Assembly (NCBI GenBank): GCA_039105265.1 | Contig: JAPFFF010000006.1 | Coordinates: 496,001 to 560,000 of the forward strand | Direction of reading: 5' to 3' | DNA length: 64,000 nt | Origin: Tritrichomonas musculus | Lineage: Eukaryota; Parabasalia; Tritrichomonadida; Tritrichomonadidae | Shown: positions 31,301 through 41,400 of the stretch, piece by piece | How the letters are laid out: each line of letters starts with the position of its first letter | Numbering within the stretch: position 1 is the first letter of the stretch | Notes under the pieces: generated by a model | Seen by the model: the letters and a program-made list of their open reading frames with translations, nothing else | Databases searched by the model: none | Told to the model about the DNA's origin: nothing | Made by a program: the position numbers and the translations under genes

Positions 31301-31499
31301 AGTCAACGAACTTGATAATAATATGAAGATTTCTATTTGATAATTCATATCCTGAAATATTTTCGGAATAGTACTGAAAACAACTTGCAAGGCAATTTTT
31401 ATCATTTTGGCTTTTGAAAAAATCATTTATAAGACTGCTGAAACGTGAATCTCCATCGTTCTCGCTTGATTTACTTAAGCGATTAGGAGAAGATAACAT
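28305..31499 (-). CDS. large helical-repeat protein with three internal repeats (1064 aa)
   Basis: No family recognised. Almost the whole chain is alpha-helical, ARM/HEAT-like in feel. Three related segments of about 115 residues occur near 421-535, 623-741 and 829-941, spaced about 205 residues apart. Each carries a FLASLS/LLASLS/FLAAVA block followed by LxxLxxxxLxxLIYGL/LFACGL/LIFGL. The linkers between them also look related, so the true unit may be the full 205 residues. The C-terminus is acidic (EEEDKNEEDEV). Likely a scaffold. The gene is intact, starts at ATG 31499, and is divergent from the kinase at 31923. Confidence 0.85.
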   Translation of the reverse strand: MLSSPNRLSKSSENDGDSRFSSLINDFFKSQNDKNCLASCFQYYSENISGYELSNRNLHIIIKFVDYFAVDKKSLSILEIFQETLCEMINMVYGSKLLEGDDRKHFLNSIFQLILNIVSSAQENSNYPLFLDNILSIKEVNYMILSPNNISDLFKILFNRKQKIFISTFLSKTKEFNIQNDNYVNALNSCLKLIEENEVRHLPSAFEFLGNIAVCQEEKSQFFESFFHLIEEKSAYLKTFTFLARYFNILNHISNQTMINIIEKNGNPTVIYQILLLIAEIEDKELIKNKLMLKLASLKMSYDCQKLLLDQFIIFAYCYENSDEILFKFFKKLVPFWKTDVKPKILFELINQFDDFYDQICLEFLINTDQEQFCDILKSGIEDIEFLCQAINIALYNQVSYTGQLINMLINWEENKINCEQFFQALFKNKSNAEKTVEPFLRFCQMDDPNKYVFTYFARYAIRHSGFLEGFIHNSNLEIFFSHLNTFPAANFLASLSHKLPKNEKIEWYSRAYYEKSLLKKLTIQQLTRLIYGLWPIESRSIKVEYKISDEKICIRSLEVKVFLDKIKNKEIPNYLNSGEDSFPHFYRLVSNASCDIESLIRLIIDLCEKLENKNSKEKMKSLFEAVLFKKSNNCEVSVNPLIEIISKKKGQINPVIFESYIEFAAHQKKFVSSFCQPKNLEIYCQNMNTIDSVDLLASLSNAATEKNINLIESYLLKNYEHSILSKLSQNRLYLFACGLSQNSTEKPDFLIFNCFNDKFEKESENNSKIELMKLLLSNNNEIEIRIENGDTSLRKLLFDYFKNYGENVEYSILRVIIWAEKRCEVTDFFDVLLTEKNAVRCVNPFISFLAKYKTMCNLTYHMYTKKLAHNIDFVTAFLTDRNLSVFFNALNSTAGVDFLAAVASNGPFEQIDKFVRIYFNRSVLKLLNDDELLNLIFGLPHDNVSEKRETVFIRNVFIDPFSKDKKYIVRCEGEKDCLVKILDNTTIKEAIEIISKSLHKEKIFKEKEKFIVDDVAIEEEDKNEEDEVIESIEISELADYPNSDDLFNQIDFEENIVNVTINH

Positions 31500-31922
31500 A
31501 AAGCAGTGTAGAAGTTTTTATTAGTAACGAATTTCGAAAAAGAAAATTTTTGATATATTCAAAAAGTGGAATAGTTTTACTTCAAGAGTGTCACACTCTG
31601 AGTGTGTCTCAGCTTTTTAATATTCTATTCATTAAAATGCTTTAATATTTGATACTTTTTAATTAGCATTAATGATAATATTATAAATTTCTTATATTTG
31701 GGTAAATGCAATGAATCTCATCAACTGATTGATAGTTCAAAATTAAAAAAAAAAATTTGAATTCTAATATATATATCCTTTTTTTTTTTTTTGATAAAAT
31801 TGTCAAATGACCTGGATCATATATTTTCTAAAAATTTTTAAAAATTTATATGATCGTTTAGGCGAAAATTTTACAATACAAACCTATTCAAAAAAAATGT
31901 CAATGTTGTCAAATATTCTAAA
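31500..31922. other. divergent intergenic region with hairpin
   Basis: Shared upstream region of two divergent genes. Near 31584-31608, GAGTGTCACACTCTGAGTGT is internally self-complementary. A T run lies near 31782. No gene. Confidence 0.6.
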
Positions 31923-33992
31923 ATGATAAAGATTCTCAAAGACAAGTATAAAATTGATATTAACGACTATGAGGTAATCAAAAAAATAAACCAGGGAGGT
32001 TTCGGAATCATATATTTGGTTAAAAATAAAAGTACTAAAGAAGAATTGGTTGCTAAAGTTAGTTTGGCTGATACAGGTGGAAGTAATTCACGTCATAATC
32101 AATTTGTTAGGAGAGAAATCGGAATTTTAATGCGTGTTCAGCATCCAACAATTATTCCATTTAGAGGATTTTCATTTAATGATTTTAATGGAAACAATAA
32201 TATTACAATTTTAATGGATTATATGGAAGAAGGATCTCTTTCATCACTTCTTGATAAAGAATCTAAAGGTTTATGTTCAACAGATTACAATAATACAAAA
32301 CGACAAATTATATTAGCAGGAATCGCACGAGGCATGATGATACTCCACAGCAAAAATGTTATTCACCGAGATTTATCAACAGGCAATATTTTACTCGATA
32401 AAAACTTCCATCCACTAATCACAGATTTCGGACTCTCTAAATTTTTCGATCCGCAAAATTCTAAAAATCAAACATTAACAGAAAGTGGTACAGTTGTATA
32501 TATGGCACCTGAGGTTATTGAAACCTCTGAATATGATATCAAAGCTGATGTCTATTCGTTTGGAATTATAATGTACGAAGTTATTACAGGAATGCGAGCT
32601 TATTCAGACTTGCTTTTGAAACAAAAGATGACGCAATTTCAGCTTAAGAACAAAATCGTAAATGGACTTCGCCCAACATTCAACACGCCAATTAAAGAAG
32701 GCCTCAAAAATATGATTCAACAATGCTTGTTACAAAATCCAAATGAGAGGCCAACTTTTAATGAACTTTTTAATAAGTTGAGTCTTTCTCAACCAGAAGA
32801 ACTTCTAACTGAAGATGATGAAGAAAAGTATTTACTTGATGATATTGATCTTGATGAATTTGTTGAATACATCGAAGAAATCACTGAAGATACAGATATT
32901 TCTAACAAATTAATGTCAATTGAAAAGGCTCACAAAGAAGAAATAAATTCACTAAAAGAAACCATCAGAAGTCAATCAAATGAGATCGAAATATTGAGAA
33001 ATGAAATAACATCCTTAAAATCCAAATCAATTATCACCAAAGGAGGAGCTGATTCGCCCAGCTCATCACAAATTGGCAACTTTTTCTACGTAAATTTAAG
33101 TCCATATGAACCCGGCATTTTACACACTTTAAAAAAAATAGAGATAGATCATTTTCATCCTCTTTTTATTCCATCACAATCGCATAGAGACATATATCAA
33201 TTAATCAATCCTAACACCACCACTTTCTTTGGCACTTACAAGCGCGCTCCTGACTTTTTTATTGAATTCCATCTCGAAAAGTCGGTCACTATAAATGGAA
33301 TGATAATTTATACGCATAAAAGCCGTTTTCCCAAATCATTCAAAATCTTAATTGATGGAAATGTTGTGAAATCAATCAGTGAAGCTACTGAATTAAATGA
33401 GAAACAAAAATCAATGACAATTAACTTTTCTCCAACAAATGGCTCTTGTGTTCGCTTTGTTCAAACTGGCCCAAATTGGGAAAATGGAAACGTTTTGTTC
33501 ATCAAGAGATTTGAACTTTTATCACCAGAAGAAAAGTACAGAAAAAATGGAGTATTTTCAACTCTCATTGAAGAAAGTGAAAACAAAGATCCTCGTAAAA
33601 GCAAAGTTTGGATTTGTGCAGCATCTTTTGATTTAAATTCAATTCATCTGACGAAAAGTAATTACGCCAGCTACTGTGATGGACAAAATGCATGGTTCCA
33701 AGTTGAACTCACTCATGGATCTGCCATTCTAACAGGTTTCAGAATAATGAGAAAGAGCCTACTTAAAAGCTACAAGGTAATTGCTACTGATGACAATAAT
33801 AAGCCAATAGAGTCATGGGCAAAACTGTTTGAAATCAATGAAGAAGATAATAAAAACATTTTAATATGGCATGACTTTTTGCATCCAAGTCCACTCGTGC
33901 GGTTTGTTAGAATTGTTACAACCGGCCCTGATTGGGAGGGTAAAAATTATTTGCATCTTTCGAATTTTGACATGTTTGGATATTATTTTTGA
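31923..33992 (+). CDS. TKL-like Ser/Thr kinase with two C-terminal discoidin-like modules
   Basis: 689 residues. The kinase domain covers about 15-290: NQGGFG loop (23-28), K45, E65, HRDLSTGN (148-155), DFG (168-170), GTVVYMAPE (189-197), DVYSFG. All catalytic residues are kept. HRDLSxxN in place of HRDLKPEN and the DVYSFGI block suit the TKL-type kinases that are abundant in trichomonads. An acidic stretch and a coiled coil (about 330-365) follow. Two tandem beta-rich modules come last, about 390-530 and 540-689. Each ends in VRF-V-TGP-W-E (VRFVQTGPNWENG and VRIVTTGPDWEGK), the pattern of F5/8-type C (discoidin) folds. No transmembrane segment is seen, so the modules would act inside the cell. 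Confidence 0.88.
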   Translation: MIKILKDKYKIDINDYEVIKKINQGGFGIIYLVKNKSTKEELVAKVSLADTGGSNSRHNQFVRREIGILMRVQHPTIIPFRGFSFNDFNGNNNITILMDYMEEGSLSSLLDKESKGLCSTDYNNTKRQIILAGIARGMMILHSKNVIHRDLSTGNILLDKNFHPLITDFGLSKFFDPQNSKNQTLTESGTVVYMAPEVIETSEYDIKADVYSFGIIMYEVITGMRAYSDLLLKQKMTQFQLKNKIVNGLRPTFNTPIKEGLKNMIQQCLLQNPNERPTFNELFNKLSLSQPEELLTEDDEEKYLLDDIDLDEFVEYIEEITEDTDISNKLMSIEKAHKEEINSLKETIRSQSNEIEILRNEITSLKSKSIITKGGADSPSSSQIGNFFYVNLSPYEPGILHTLKKIEIDHFHPLFIPSQSHRDIYQLINPNTTTFFGTYKRAPDFFIEFHLEKSVTINGMIIYTHKSRFPKSFKILIDGNVVKSISEATELNEKQKSMTINFSPTNGSCVRFVQTGPNWENGNVLFIKRFELLSPEEKYRKNGVFSTLIEESENKDPRKSKVWICAASFDLNSIHLTKSNYASYCDGQNAWFQVELTHGSAILTGFRIMRKSLLKSYKVIATDDNNKPIESWAKLFEINEEDNKNILIWHDFLHPSPLVRFVRIVTTGPDWEGKNYLHLSNFDMFGYYF

Positions 33993-34121
33993 TAATTAAA
34001 AATATTAGTAAAAATAAGATAATAAGAAATTAAAATTCATAGTTGATTTAAATGAAGATAGTAAAAAGCATTTTTAAGTTAAAATATCCATTTTACCTTT
34101 ATCGGCCGAAATTTTAAATTA

Positions 34122-34800
34122 TCAAGCTGCCCTCTTTGTATCAGCCTCCATACTCACACCATTGTATAAATCCATTGCAAATTTATTTATATCACTGATA
34201 TGAGTATTCCCAAAAGTTTTTCTATAATTATTTAGATTAAGCATATTTAAATCATCTGAACCATCTCCTATGTCATCTTTGGATTCAGTTACCTTCTTGT
34301 TTTCAACTTTTGCATTTTCATCAATTCTTATCAATTTTATTAAAAACTTGAGTGAAAGTTGGAGTATCTCGCTTAATATATTGTTCAATTGAAAAAGGAT
34401 CTTTTGTTTTGCCAAAAGATGATGAATATTGGTCTATTAAATCAATATAATTATCATCAATAGTATCCAATATGCAACCAGGATTTTCTTGTAAATTTAG
34501 TAAAATTACATCAAATTTCAGTTTATCTAATGGATTTTTAGCCAACATTGTTCAATGAGCTCTTTGTAAGTTTTATTAATTGTTTTTTTAATTCTTGGGG
34601 AATTCCTTGAGTTATTTTTCCTAAAATTTCATACATCAATAAGCCAGTAAATGGTTTAATTCCTGTAATAATTTCATATACGATGAGACCGGAAACGTCA
34701 GCGTCGCAAGCTGATGAATATTCTGAATTCATCCAAATTTCTGGAGCAATATATGCTGGTGTACCTTTTAGAAGCTTGTAAAGAAAATATATACTGATTA
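34122..34800 (-). pseudogene. decayed kinase-Sel1 repeat gene
   Basis: Read on the minus strand, the C-lobe of a kinase is clear: KGTPAYIAPEIW, then YSSACDADVSGLIVYEIITG (canonical DVYSFG is altered to DADVSG), then ELIEQCW and KNPLDKL in shifted frames. A Sel1-type repeat follows (FAMDLYNGVSMEADTKRAA) before the stop at 34122. The kinase N-lobe and catalytic loop are missing. At least two frame changes and one in-frame stop interrupt the rest. Kinase-plus-Sel1 architecture is common in trichomonads (established), so this is a truncated copy of such a gene, broken on both ends. Confidence 0.75.
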
Positions 34801-34962
34801 TTAAAATTATTAATTTTGCATCTTAAACATAAAAAAACAAATTTTTTATAAAATAGTTATTTATTTATGTATAAATAAATAAATAAAAAGATATAAAAAT
34901 CGAAAGAAATGATTTTATTTAAATTCAATTCAATATACAATGAACAACAAAAATGCTTAAAA

Positions 34963-37900
34963 TTAAGCTTTGTTACCAAACAATGCATTCACATTACCAG
35001 AAATAATGCCAGACAATGGACCATTTTGACTATTTTTGTCATCATGGTCTGATTCATCTGCTTCTGCCAGTTCAAGCGCCTTTGAATCTTTTCCGTCATC
35101 ACCATTCTGTGCAAGAGCGCCGGCGTTTCCAGAAATGATGCGCGACAGGTCGATTCCGCCTTTTTTATCTGTTGATTCTTGATCATCAGCAGGCTCGTTT
35201 TGTTCTTGATCCTTCGTGAGCTCATTTGTGTTTCCTGAGATTATTTTTGAAAGATCAACTAAGCCGCCTTGCTCATCTTGTTGCGCATTTCTGGCTTCTG
35301 CTTCGTTTTCATCGGGTGGGTTTTCGGGCTCTTGTGGCTCCTCAGTGTTGCCTGTCAGTCCGCCAGCGAGGCCTGGTGCTATCTTTGATAGATCGCCCCC
35401 ATCGCCAACTGGCTGCGAGTCCTCAAGTGTTGCTGGAGCGTTCGCATCTTCTTCGTTTGCCTCAAGTGTTGCTGGAACATTTTCTTCGTTTGCTTCAAGT
35501 GTTGCTGGAGCGTTCGCATCTTCTTCGTTTGCTTCGAGTGTGGCTGGCATGTTTTGTTCTTCAATTGGTTCGTCATCGCCGTTGTTGTTGCCGGCGTTTG
35601 TGAGTCCGTTTATAAGGCCTGATGCGATGCCCGAAAGATCTGTGCTGTTCTGAGGTCTGCATGTGTCTTCAACTGCCTGAACGTCATCGCCGTTCTCTTC
35701 AGGTGTTGCCGGCCCATTCACTTCCCTTTCTTCGAGTGTAGCTGGAACATTCGCATCTTCTTCGTTTGCTTCAAGTGTGGCTGGAACGCCTGCTCCTTCT
35801 TCTTCAGTGTTGCCTGTCAGTCCGCCAGCGAGGCCTGGTGCTATCTTTGAAAGGTCGCCTCCATCGCCAACTGGCTGTGAGTCCTCAAGTGTAACTGGAG
35901 CGTTCGCATCTTCTTCGTTTGCTTCAAGTGTGGCTGGAACATTTTCTTCGTTTGCTCCTTCTTCTTCAGTGTTGTTTGTAAGTCCGCCAGCGAGGCCTGA
36001 TGCTATCTTTGATAGGTCGCCTCCATCGCCAACTGGCTGTGAGTCCTCAAGTGTTGCTGGGACATTCGCATCTTCTTCGTTTGCTTCAAGTGTAACCGGA
36101 ACATTTTCTGCGTTTTCTTCAAGTGTGGCTGGAACGCCTGCTCCTTCTTCTTCAGTGTTGCCTGTCAGTCCACCAGCGAGGCCTGGTGCTATCTTTGAAA
36201 GGTCGCCTCCATCGCCAACTGGCTGTGAGTCCTCAAGTGTGGCTGGGACATTCGCATCTTCTTCGTTTGCTTCAAGTGTGGCTGGGACGTTTGCATCTTC
36301 TTCGTTTGCTTCAAGTGTGGCTGGGACATTCGCATCTTCTTCGTTTGCTTCAAGTGTGGCTGGGACATTCGCATCTTCTTCGTTTGCTTCAAGTGTGGCT
36401 GGGACGTTTGCATCTTCTTCGTTTGCTTCAAGTGTGGCTGGGACATTCGCATCTTCTTCGTTTGCTTCAAGTGTGGCTGGGACGTTTGCATCTTCTTCTT
36501 CATTGTTGTTTGTAAGTCCGCCAGCGAGGCCTGATGCTATCTTTGAAAGGTCGCCTCCATCGCCAACTGGCTGTGAGTCCTCAAGTGTTGCTGGAGCGTT
36601 TGCATCTTCTTCGTTTGCCTCAAGTGTAGCTGGCATGTTCTTGAGTGCTCCGCGTGCCATAACTTTTGTCGGATTCTCTGCATCATTGAAGTCTTCGACT
36701 TTTTGTGAATCTTCAAGTGTGGCTGGAGCGCCAGCCTCGTCACTATTCGCAAGTCCGCCAGCAATGCCTGATGCAACTTCTGATAAATTGAGTCCATTTT
36801 GATCGTTCTCTTCAAGTGTAACTGGAACATTCTCTGCATCTTCTTCAAGAGTTGCTGGGATGTTTGCAAGTCCATCTGCTATGCCTGATGCAATGCCTGG
36901 CAAGTTAGCTCCACTTGAATCTTCAACTGGTTGCGAATCTTCAAGGGTCGCAGGCGCATTTTCGGCATTTTCTTCGAGAGTTACTGGAACATTTTCTGCG
37001 TTTTCTTCAAGTGTGGCTGGTACATTTGCTAAATCTTCATTATTTTCATTTGAATTAGTGAGTCCATTTGCTAAGCCTGAAGCAATTCCTGATAAAGCAG
37101 CGCTGCTTTGCTTTCTTGGTGTCTCGTCTCTGTCTTCTTCTTCTTCTTCAATTTGAATGTTATCTTCTTGGGTCATTGGCATGTTTCCCAAACTCACTTT
37201 TGAATCAATTGCCACTTCCCTTGACATATTGCTAGATGATTGATTAATTGGAAGTGTTCCTATTGATTGATTTTCTGTTAAAATTTGCATACCTTCTTCT
37301 TCCTCCAAAGCATTTTCTTCTTGATAATTTCCAAGAGAATTTGATAAAGTTTGTGATAAATTGTTTTGACTTGGTTTTTTGCGCGCTTTGGACCTGGATG
37401 AAGTTGGGGCAGTTTTTGAGAAATCAGGCTGAATAATTGGAACCTTCTGGCTGCTATTTCTGTTTGAATTACTTTGTTTCAGCATTTGTCGTATTGCATT
37501 CCTTCTTTTATAAATTGCTGTGCGAGCACGTGATGCATGAGTGGATCTATCAAGTAAGGCATTTTCATCAAGATCATCTTCAGTAGAATTATTTTCTTTT
37601 ATAAAATCTTCTCTTTCAAGCATTTCTGATTCAACGATAATGCATGATTTTGGTTTTATATCCAAATCTTTTAAAATAGCATTATCATCTAGGTATAAGC
37701 CATTGTAAAAAAGTTGAAGAGATATAGTAGCTTTATCAGCATGTTTCATTAATTCATCTTTAATTTGTGCAACTGTTGTCTCGTCTGGAAATTCGAATAC
37801 GTAAGCTTCATGTTGCATCATAAATATGAGAGATGATTTTGCTTTTGATTTATCAATGAATATTTGTATATATATATTTAAAGGAATATGAATATTTCGT

Positions 37901-38295
37901 AATAATTGATTATTTGTGAGTTCATTATTGCAAAGTGTGAGCTTAATTTTGTCTGGAGTGATATGAAATCGTGGAGCAAGCATTTTTTTTGCAGTTGCGA
38001 CTGTTGAATCGATCGTAAATGGTAATTGAATTGGTGCAGTGTTTCCATATTGAAAACTCAATCGAGGAGGCACAATAGAAACATCAATATCATCACCAGG
38101 ATTTATTCCAAGTGATCGAATTGGTGTTGGATTTTGAAGATTTCTTAGACGATGTGATAAATTTAAATTGATATGTGACTCTGGAATTTTAATTTGCTTT
38201 GATAATTCTTCTCGAACTGTACGTATTGTTGAATTGTCACGAATTCCTGCTCTAAACTTTGCACCAGATGGGAGCTTGAGGGGAATGCTCTTCAT
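34963..38295 (-). CDS. triple ubiquitin-like domain protein with expanded repeat tail (1110 aa)
   Basis: The N-terminal 230 residues hold three ubiquitin-like folds in tandem (about 1-75, 78-150 and 155-230), with signatures such as IRTVREELSKQIKIPE and TVAQIKDELMKHADK..LFYNGLYLDD. None ends in a processable GG, so these are integral UBL domains. A basic linker (ARTAIYKRRNAIRQML) follows. From about 390 on, the protein is built of two interleaved motifs. One is PATLE with acidic EANEEDAN spacers (over 20 copies). The other is LSxIxSGxxxxL (about 12 copies). The DNA is markedly GC-richer there. The function is unknown; the tail could act as a multivalent scaffold. It starts at ATG 38295. Confidence 0.85.
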   Translation of the reverse strand: MKSIPLKLPSGAKFRAGIRDNSTIRTVREELSKQIKIPESHINLNLSHRLRNLQNPTPIRSLGINPGDDIDVSIVPPRLSFQYGNTAPIQLPFTIDSTVATAKKMLAPRFHITPDKIKLTLCNNELTNNQLLRNIHIPLNIYIQIFIDKSKAKSSLIFMMQHEAYVFEFPDETTVAQIKDELMKHADKATISLQLFYNGLYLDDNAILKDLDIKPKSCIIVESEMLEREDFIKENNSTEDDLDENALLDRSTHASRARTAIYKRRNAIRQMLKQSNSNRNSSQKVPIIQPDFSKTAPTSSRSKARKKPSQNNLSQTLSNSLGNYQEENALEEEEGMQILTENQSIGTLPINQSSSNMSREVAIDSKVSLGNMPMTQEDNIQIEEEEEDRDETPRKQSSAALSGIASGLANGLTNSNENNEDLANVPATLEENAENVPVTLEENAENAPATLEDSQPVEDSSGANLPGIASGIADGLANIPATLEEDAENVPVTLEENDQNGLNLSEVASGIAGGLANSDEAGAPATLEDSQKVEDFNDAENPTKVMARGALKNMPATLEANEEDANAPATLEDSQPVGDGGDLSKIASGLAGGLTNNNEEEDANVPATLEANEEDANVPATLEANEEDANVPATLEANEEDANVPATLEANEEDANVPATLEANEEDANVPATLEANEEDANVPATLEDSQPVGDGGDLSKIAPGLAGGLTGNTEEEGAGVPATLEENAENVPVTLEANEEDANVPATLEDSQPVGDGGDLSKIASGLAGGLTNNTEEEGANEENVPATLEANEEDANAPVTLEDSQPVGDGGDLSKIAPGLAGGLTGNTEEEGAGVPATLEANEEDANVPATLEEREVNGPATPEENGDDVQAVEDTCRPQNSTDLSGIASGLINGLTNAGNNNGDDEPIEEQNMPATLEANEEDANAPATLEANEENVPATLEANEEDANAPATLEDSQPVGDGGDLSKIAPGLAGGLTGNTEEPQEPENPPDENEAEARNAQQDEQGGLVDLSKIISGNTNELTKDQEQNEPADDQESTDKKGGIDLSRIISGNAGALAQNGDDGKDSKALELAEADESDHDDKNSQNGPLSGIISGNVNALFGNKA
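36233..36500. repeat. 39-bp minisatellite inside the UBL protein gene
   Basis: About seven near-identical 39-bp units encode the 13-residue block EANEEDANVPATL. Because the unit is a multiple of three, antisense frames also stay open across it, which explains the long antisense open frame at 35777-36802. Confidence 0.9.
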
Positions 38296-38491
38296 TTTAA
38301 AGTATAGAGTAAAATTAACGAATAATATTTTTATAAATTCAATGAATCATATCATTGTTTTTTATATGAATTTCTATGATTTTTCAATTTTTAAAATACG
38401 CAAAGAAAAAGTTGTTGATTTGATCGGTTTTGCCATCAATTTCATGATATTATTTATTTTGAAGTAAAAATCATTAAAATGATGATAAATG

Positions 38492-41400
38492 AATGAAATC
38501 TACGCCTTCATTTTTCGCCCAAAAAATTAAAAACAAGGGCGATTTATTTTTATGAATTGAGTACGTTTATTTTTTTTTTTTTTATTTTTTTTTAATATAT
38601 ATATATATTAAATTAGGTAATTGTAAAGCTATGTTATTAATAATGCTTTTTTGGCAGATTTAATATTTTTTGTCACATTCAAAAATTGAGGAATTTTATA
38701 TTGCCCGGAGAAAACCTTTCAATTCATTTTACATCGCCCGGCGGTTCCTTTCAAATGATCATATAAACCTTTGAATTTCCTATTTTGGTCACTTTTCCGC
38801 CCAAAATGCCACTTTTTTTCGCCCCAAGAATTTGAAAACTTTACAACCAAATTTCATAAATTTTCAAATTCTATGAGTATGTTCAAATTTCATTATTCTA
38901 TGAGTATTCTCAATTGCAATTTTTTTGAATAAATTCATTGAATTAGTATTTTTTATTAAATGTTAAGGGTAAAGTTGGCTTTTCTCAACTTTTCCCCACT
39001 TTTTGTAATATCTTTCAAAATATTCTATGAGTTTTTGCTAATGGCAAATTAGAAATTCCTTTAAAATATGATAAATATTTATATATCTTTTCAAATAAAA
39101 ATTTTAAATTAATTATTTTATATATATATACATTAATATATATATTTGATTTGTTTAATGTTTTGTTAAAATATATTTTATATTATAAACAAGAGAATTT
39201 GTAAAAATATCAATTTTTTTACATTTCAATTGCCTCAAATAATTGAATAAAAAAAACATTCTTTCAAAAAATTGAGAATATTTTTCATTTATATAAAAAT
39301 ACTTTTATTTAGCCATTTTGAATATCTATAAATATATATGATATCTAAATATTTAATATATTTTGTTGCGTGCTAATATACAATTATAGATTATATTTGT
39401 TCAAAAATTAAACATAATTGTCAGATTATCTCTATATTTTTCTGGCATAAAGAATTAAATATTATATCTAGGTAATAAATATAATATTATATGACATAGA
39501 TTGATCAAATATCTTTATTTTATGCCAGTATTTATAAATTAAATTAATTAAATTTTTATCAAATACTCCAATGATATGATTATTAATGTAATATTTATAA
39601 ATATAACATTATAAATAAATATTAATAGTTGATCCAATTTATATCCAAAGATACTAATAAAAAAATAATCAAATAAATTCTATATATTATATTTCAGTTT
39701 TTGAATTAAAATAAGGGTTAGCACTCTCAAAATTAGTAATTCTTTCTCACAAATTGTATAAATATTATCATGCAAATATAACTATTATTTTGATTGATTA
39801 TATTAATTAATAAAAAACAAATCTGTTATAAATTTCATATTTTGAGAAAAAATTAATAATTTAAACTGATTTTGAATTCATATGTTTTTATCTCTTTATA
39901 TAGTTAATTAGCATATTATCAATATTATTAATTAAACATATATATAAATTGTTTATATATATATATCAAATATATATATGTAATATAATTTTTTTTAAGG
40001 ATCTTGAAATAAAAAACTTTAAATAAAAAAAAAAACGATTACTTTTTTCGATTATTTATCATTTGGGAAAATTCAAATTTGAATTCTCCAAATTCGAACA
40101 AAGAGTCCATGAACAGCAATCAAAATACCAAAAAAAAATCAACAAAAGAGTCTAACCTTTCATATTCTTTCAGTTTTTTCAAATCCATATGTATATCCCA
40201 TACAATAGGTTCTTGACCAAACGCCAGTTATACTACTATTGATCTCCTATTTATCTCTAGTTTCATATCCAAGTGTTAAAAACCTCTAGAAATGCTTCTA
40301 TCATCCATATTTTTCAATATTTTTTTTCTTTTATTTTCATAAGATTAAAAATGTAAACCATAGAAAAATACATATAATTTGTATAAACTTTTGAATTTTA
40401 TTTTTTTTTTATTTTTAAAATATCTCTTATAGAATAAATAGATTTATATAAACATAATAAAGCAAAAGATATGGAGAATAAAAAGTAAATAAATGTAATA
40501 AGAAGAATGTTTATTATCAAATAATTGTTTGATGATCATCAATTGATTTCGTCAAACAAGCTTAAAAGAAAATCTTTTTTGAATTAAAATGTTCATGTTG
40601 ACTAGTCTGGTTACCTGCGATCTAATTACGAATTGAGGTCGAGCATATTTGCTTGTGTCAAAGTATGTAGTAATATATTTCATTATTTTGTTGTACGGCA
40701 CAAATGGCTTATCTTCAGTGGCTAATGCTGATATAGCATCAATAATCAATTGCTGTACGGGTGAAAACTTCCCTTTTCGTCTTTTGTTTCGCACATCCAT
40801 TGAAGAAATATCTTCAAGCATGTCATCAGCATAATTGTGTACCATCTTATCTTTTGAACTGACTTTGTACTTATTGGCTTTTATTTTTCTTTTGATTGCT
40901 CTTTTCTTTTTATATGCATCTGTTTTTGTTGTTGTGGCTTTCTTTCTTTTTGTTTCTACCAAAGCTTTTTCATGTAACATTACATGATTAGGAAGTGTTA
41001 ACTGAAAAGAATCAAAGATCGCTTTTTTCCAATATGGAACATTCCATTTGATGATTGATACATATGCACGGATTCTCCAGCTAATTCTAAAGGCTGTGTT
41101 TTTGCTGGCTATTGAAGCACGAGAATGGTTAAACGACTCAATTGGGTTGGTAGTATACTCTGGATCAACTTTACTAAATGTATCAGATATGTCTGAGATT
41201 AATTCATCTAGTGTTTTTAATGCTTTAGCATTATATTCTGGGTCCAGATCCTCATGTTCAATAAAATAGTTTGGCATGCTTTCCCATTTCTGGAGTTTTT
41301 CTTCATTATTAAAATTTTTGTCATGTAGTAAAATTGAAAAAAAATTTTGAATTAATTCATTAAGGTTTTTCAAATCTTGATCGTTCATGCAAATTTGATT

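Noticed and set aside
35777-36802. 341-residue plus-strand open frame, Ser/Ala/Pro-rich
   Set aside because: It is antisense to the UBL protein repeats. The 39-bp unit keeps all frames periodic, so a long open antisense frame is expected.
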